A DNA stretch of 64,000 nt from positions 369,607-433,606 of the forward strand of contig NZ_FOKE01000003.1 in assembly GCF_900112065.1 (NCBI RefSeq). The letters are read 5' to 3'. Each line of letters opens with the position of its first letter. Position 1 is the first letter of the stretch. This document shows, in pieces, positions 61,810 through 64,000 of this stretch. A model generated the notes under the pieces. It worked only from the letters and a program-made list of their open reading frames with translations. It did not search any database and was not told the origin of the DNA. Position numbers and translations under genes: made by a program. This DNA is from Cohnella sp. OV330. Its GTDB lineage: Bacteria > Bacillota > Bacilli > Paenibacillales > Paenibacillaceae.

Positions 61810-62543
61810 ATGCGGGAAAACAAATACGACGACGAGCGTTTTTTTGAAAATTACAGCGCATGCCGCGGTCGGTCGGCGGCTTGGAGGCGGCCGGCGAGTG
61901 GAACGAGCTGCGTACGATGCTGCCGGATCTGGCGGGCAAGCGGATGCTGGATTTGGGCTGCGGCTACGGCTGGCATTGCCGGTATGCCCGGGAACAGGGC
62001 GCAAAGTCGGCGGTCGGCGTCGACTTGTCCGAGAAAATGCTGTCTCGCGCAAGGGAGATGACCGACGACCCCGCGATCTCCTACATGCGAAGCGGCATCG
62101 AGGATCTTGACTTCGCGGAAGGCGCGTTCGACGTCGTGCTGAGCTCGTTGGCGCTGCACTACGTAGCGGACTTCGGCGCCGTCTGCCGGAAGTTGTATCG
62201 GAATATTGCCGGCGGCGGGGCTTTCGTATTCACGGTCGAGCATCCGATTTTTACGGCTTTGGAAGCGCAGGATTGGCACTACGGTCCGGAAGGGGAGAAA
62301 CTGCACTGGCCGCTCGACCGCTACCACGAGAATGGACCGCGGCTTGCGAGGTTCCTGGGACATGACGTCGTAAAATACCACCGGACCGTCGCCGGCTATT
62401 TGAACCCCTTGATCGAGGCAGGGTTCCGCGTCGACAAACTGTCCGAGCTGAAGCCGACGGCCGACATGCTGGAGCGGCACCCGGCGTGGGCGGACGAAGT
62501 GCGCCGTCCGATGTTCCTCTTGGTCGCGGCGACCAGAGTCTGA
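61810..62543 (+). pseudogene. Class I SAM-dependent methyltransferase, frameshifted near its start
   Basis: ATG 61810 has GAGGAG upstream and encodes MRENKYDDERFFENYSA, the usual N-terminus of this methyltransferase group. At about 61858-61860 the frame must shift by one base to continue as MPRSVGGLEAAGEW and the rest (MLDLGCGYGWHCRYAREQGA for SAM binding, GVDLSEKMLSRA, SSLALHYVADF, FTVEHPIF). Homologs known to me run through this junction in one frame. Either one base is lost here, or translation restarts at the internal ATG 61860, giving a 227-aa protein without the first 17 residues. A sequence error is also possible. Confidence 0.65.
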
Positions 62544-62573
62544 TGCGGGCGGCGCGTTATTGTTGAAAGGATG

Positions 62574-62993
62574 CTATTTATGATAAAGGGTCGGCTGGCC
62601 TGCGACTGCTTCACGGACCGGCCGGTCCCCGATACGAATGGCGATGCCTGGAGGACGAGCTTCGGCGCCTTTTTCGGCGATTTCTTTATCGCCCGGACTC
62701 AGCGCTTCCTTCACCGAGTGCGCGATCGTATGCAGCACGTCGCCTACCTCGTGCGTCGTCTCGAGCAGCGGATCGACGGTGTTGATGCGTCCTTTAACGT
62801 CCTTAACGGTACGGTTAACGGTATGAATTAACGCCGTAGCTTCATGCGTAGCCTGAAGGGCGGAGCTCTTGACGTCGACCAGCGTACGGTTCGCCTCTTC
62901 TAGCGTCGCCATTGTCTTTTTCATCGTCTTGACGGCATAGATGACGAAGACGGAAAGGGAGACGGAAGCCAGCGCCGCGCTTTTGCCGCGCAT
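62574..62993 (-). CDS. DUF948 family protein
   Basis: 139 aa. One N-terminal hydrophobic segment (AALASVSLSVFVIYAVKTM) and then a long helix with heptad-like spacing (TLEEANRTLVDVKSSALQAT, VNRTVKDVKGRINTVDPLLE), the DUF948/YtxG pattern; likely a membrane-anchored general stress protein. Its ribosome-binding site GGGAGG lies within the end of the upstream gene, so the two are coupled. Confidence 0.8.
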   Translation of the reverse strand: MRGKSAALASVSLSVFVIYAVKTMKKTMATLEEANRTLVDVKSSALQATHEATALIHTVNRTVKDVKGRINTVDPLLETTHEVGDVLHTIAHSVKEALSPGDKEIAEKGAEARPPGIAIRIGDRPVREAVAGQPTLYHK

Positions 62994-62996
62994 CGG

Positions 62997-63638
62997 TCAC
63001 GCCTCCCGTGACTTGTGGGGAATGACGAGTTCCTTCACGGGCGTCTGCACGTCGCCGTCCTTGGCGCTAATGTAGACGCGCATCTCTTCGGCAGTTTCGG
63101 GAGCGGCGACATCCGGCAGCGGAGGCTGCTCGAACGAGACGACGGTCGAGCGGGGTTCTACGGCGCCGTACGCCTGGAAAATGCTTTCCACGTGCGACCG
63201 GCCCTCGTCGTTGGTCTTTACGATGACGAGCAGATGATCCTGCTCGACCAATGTCTTGTAGATCTCCGCTTCGCGGTCCGGGATGCCGAGTCCGGCGAGA
63301 CCGCCGATGAGCGTACCCGTGCTGCCGCCGACGGCGGCCCCCGCGATGACGGTCGCGATGGGGCCGGCCGCGAGCAGCGGGCCGAGACCCGGGATAAATA
63401 GCAAGCCTGCCGTGGCGAGGAGTCCGGCGGTTCCCCCGAGGAAGGCGCCCGCCACGCCGCCCGTGACCATGCCTTCCGCGCTGTTCGTACCGGTGACCGT
63501 GTCCACGTGATGGACGGCTTCGCGTTTATGGCTGACGACGGAGATATCGTCCTTGTTCCAGCCTGCCGCCTTCAGCGCTTCGATCGCGCCGATGACGTCC
63601 TGTTCATTCCTAAACGTCCCCACGATTGGTGTAAGCAT
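62997..63638 (-). CDS. General stress protein with glycine-zipper (17M-like)
   Basis: ATG 63638 is preferred, with GGAGG 8 bases upstream; the frame is open further. The 213-aa product starts with TPIVGTFRNEQDVIGAIEAL as in general stress protein 17M-like domains. The middle (about 65-130) is a Gly/Ala-rich hydrophobic stretch with glycine zippers (GGVAGAFLGGTAGLLATAGL). The C-terminal part is an acidic domain ending in PVKELVIPHKSREA. It forms an operon with the DUF948 gene. Likely sigma-B or general stress related by family. Confidence 0.8.
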   Translation of the reverse strand: MLTPIVGTFRNEQDVIGAIEALKAAGWNKDDISVVSHKREAVHHVDTVTGTNSAEGMVTGGVAGAFLGGTAGLLATAGLLFIPGLGPLLAAGPIATVIAGAAVGGSTGTLIGGLAGLGIPDREAEIYKTLVEQDHLLVIVKTNDEGRSHVESIFQAYGAVEPRSTVVSFEQPPLPDVAAPETAEEMRVYISAKDGDVQTPVKELVIPHKSREA

Positions 63639-63816
63639 CGCAATCGCCTCCATGCTGTTTTTTTCGCTGGCCGCGCCAGCTGAATACTGATACTTCACCA
63701 AGTCGGAAATGGAAATAACAGGGTGGACAAGCGGTGGGCGAAGTTTATTTTCGAGGGCTTGTCCGTCGGAAGGTTTGTCCGTCGGGAGGTTTGGTCGGCT
63801 GGCGTGATGCAGTGAT

Positions 63817-64000
63817 CGTCGCCTTCTTCAGGAGAGGCGATGCGGAATTGGCGGGCTACGCGAGGTTGATCGCCTTCTGTAGAGGAGGCGATGAGGGCTG
63901 GGAGGGCTATGCAAAGCCGATCGCCTTCTGTATAGAAGGCGATGCAGGCTGAGAGGGCAGCGCAAAGCCAATCGCCTTCTGTAGAGAAGGCGATGCAGGC
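63817..64000. repeat. 51-bp tandem repeat with internal hairpins, running off the window
   Basis: Units start at 63817, 63868, 63919 and 63970 (the last incomplete). The units from 63868 onward contain ATCGCCTTCT, a 4-base loop, and AGAAGGCGAT or a one-mismatch variant, a perfect or near-perfect 10-base stem. Because 51 is a multiple of three, one plus frame reads a 17-aa repeat (IAFCRGGDEGWEGYA) until a TGA in the third unit. Confidence 0.85.

Overview
The window looks like chromosome from a Gram-positive member of the Paenibacillaceae (Cohnella/Paenibacillus type). The evidence is mostly high-GC coding DNA, many Gram-positive lipoproteins with Ser/Ala/Asn-rich linkers, YesM/YesN-type two-component systems with AraC output domains, carbohydrate ABC importers without their own ATPase, and a very large cell-wall protein with S-layer homology (SLH) repeats. 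No rRNA, tRNA, CRISPR array, intact insertion sequence or phage module was seen.

Layout. (1) 1-2349: end of an AraC-type response regulator and an overlapping sugar-binding lipoprotein. (2) 2350-10450: an AT-rich accessory island of small, unrelated, individually translated genes (DUF4830-like, DUF7674-like, DUF2716, zinc-ribbon, DUF6547-like, ankyrin, CPCC and several unknowns). Several belong to families typical of toxin immunity or orphan immunity loci; no toxin gene is visible. The island has a frameshifted gene, debris and a possible IS end. (3) 10452-17183: mixed-composition genes: a cytosolic six-hairpin glycosidase-like enzyme, a divergent Rrf2 regulator/alpha-beta hydrolase pair with a palindromic operator, a small membrane protein, a decayed second copy of an island gene, and a divergent short-chain dehydrogenase/AraC pair. 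(4) 17499-29340: a sugar importer operon on the minus strand and, divergent from it, two secreted beta-glucanase-like proteins, one of 2134 aa with a beta-helix, a GH128-type domain, three discoidin domains and SLH repeats. (5) 29496-33047: small unknown genes, then a BMP-family lipoprotein followed by a Rieske oxygenase. (6) 33163-39639: an ATPase, an AraC regulator, and a complete sugar importer operon ending in a formylglycine-dependent sulfatase. (7) 39755-42436: small unknowns, a TIP30-like oxidoreductase, and lrgAB-type genes. (8) 42500-51879: a sensor kinase/response regulator pair divergent from an Lpl-type importer (two permeases, binding protein) and a secreted beta-helix protein. 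(9) 52318-54521: two short chromate-transporter genes followed closely by a formylglycine-generating enzyme that could activate the sulfatase of region 6. (10) 54750-57219: a ROK regulator and an epoxide hydrolase. (11) 57378-61354: an XRE-cupin regulator divergent from tdh-kbl (threonine to glycine plus acetyl-CoA) with three evenly spaced palindromes in the promoter, then an aldo/keto reductase. (12) 61810-64000: a frameshifted methyltransferase, a stress-protein/DUF948 pair, and a 51-bp tandem hairpin repeat running off the end.

The dominant theme is sensing, cutting and importing polysaccharide: at least three CUT1-like importers, each next to its own regulator or extracellular enzyme. 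None has an ATPase gene here, so they probably share an ATPase encoded elsewhere. The most unusual parts are the immunity-like island, the SLH-anchored glucanase, the sulfatase and its activating enzyme encoded apart, the 16-bp-phased operator array before tdh, and the BMP/Rieske pair. Coordinates of starts were adjusted by ribosome-binding-site position where possible; all functions are inferred from sequence recognition only.
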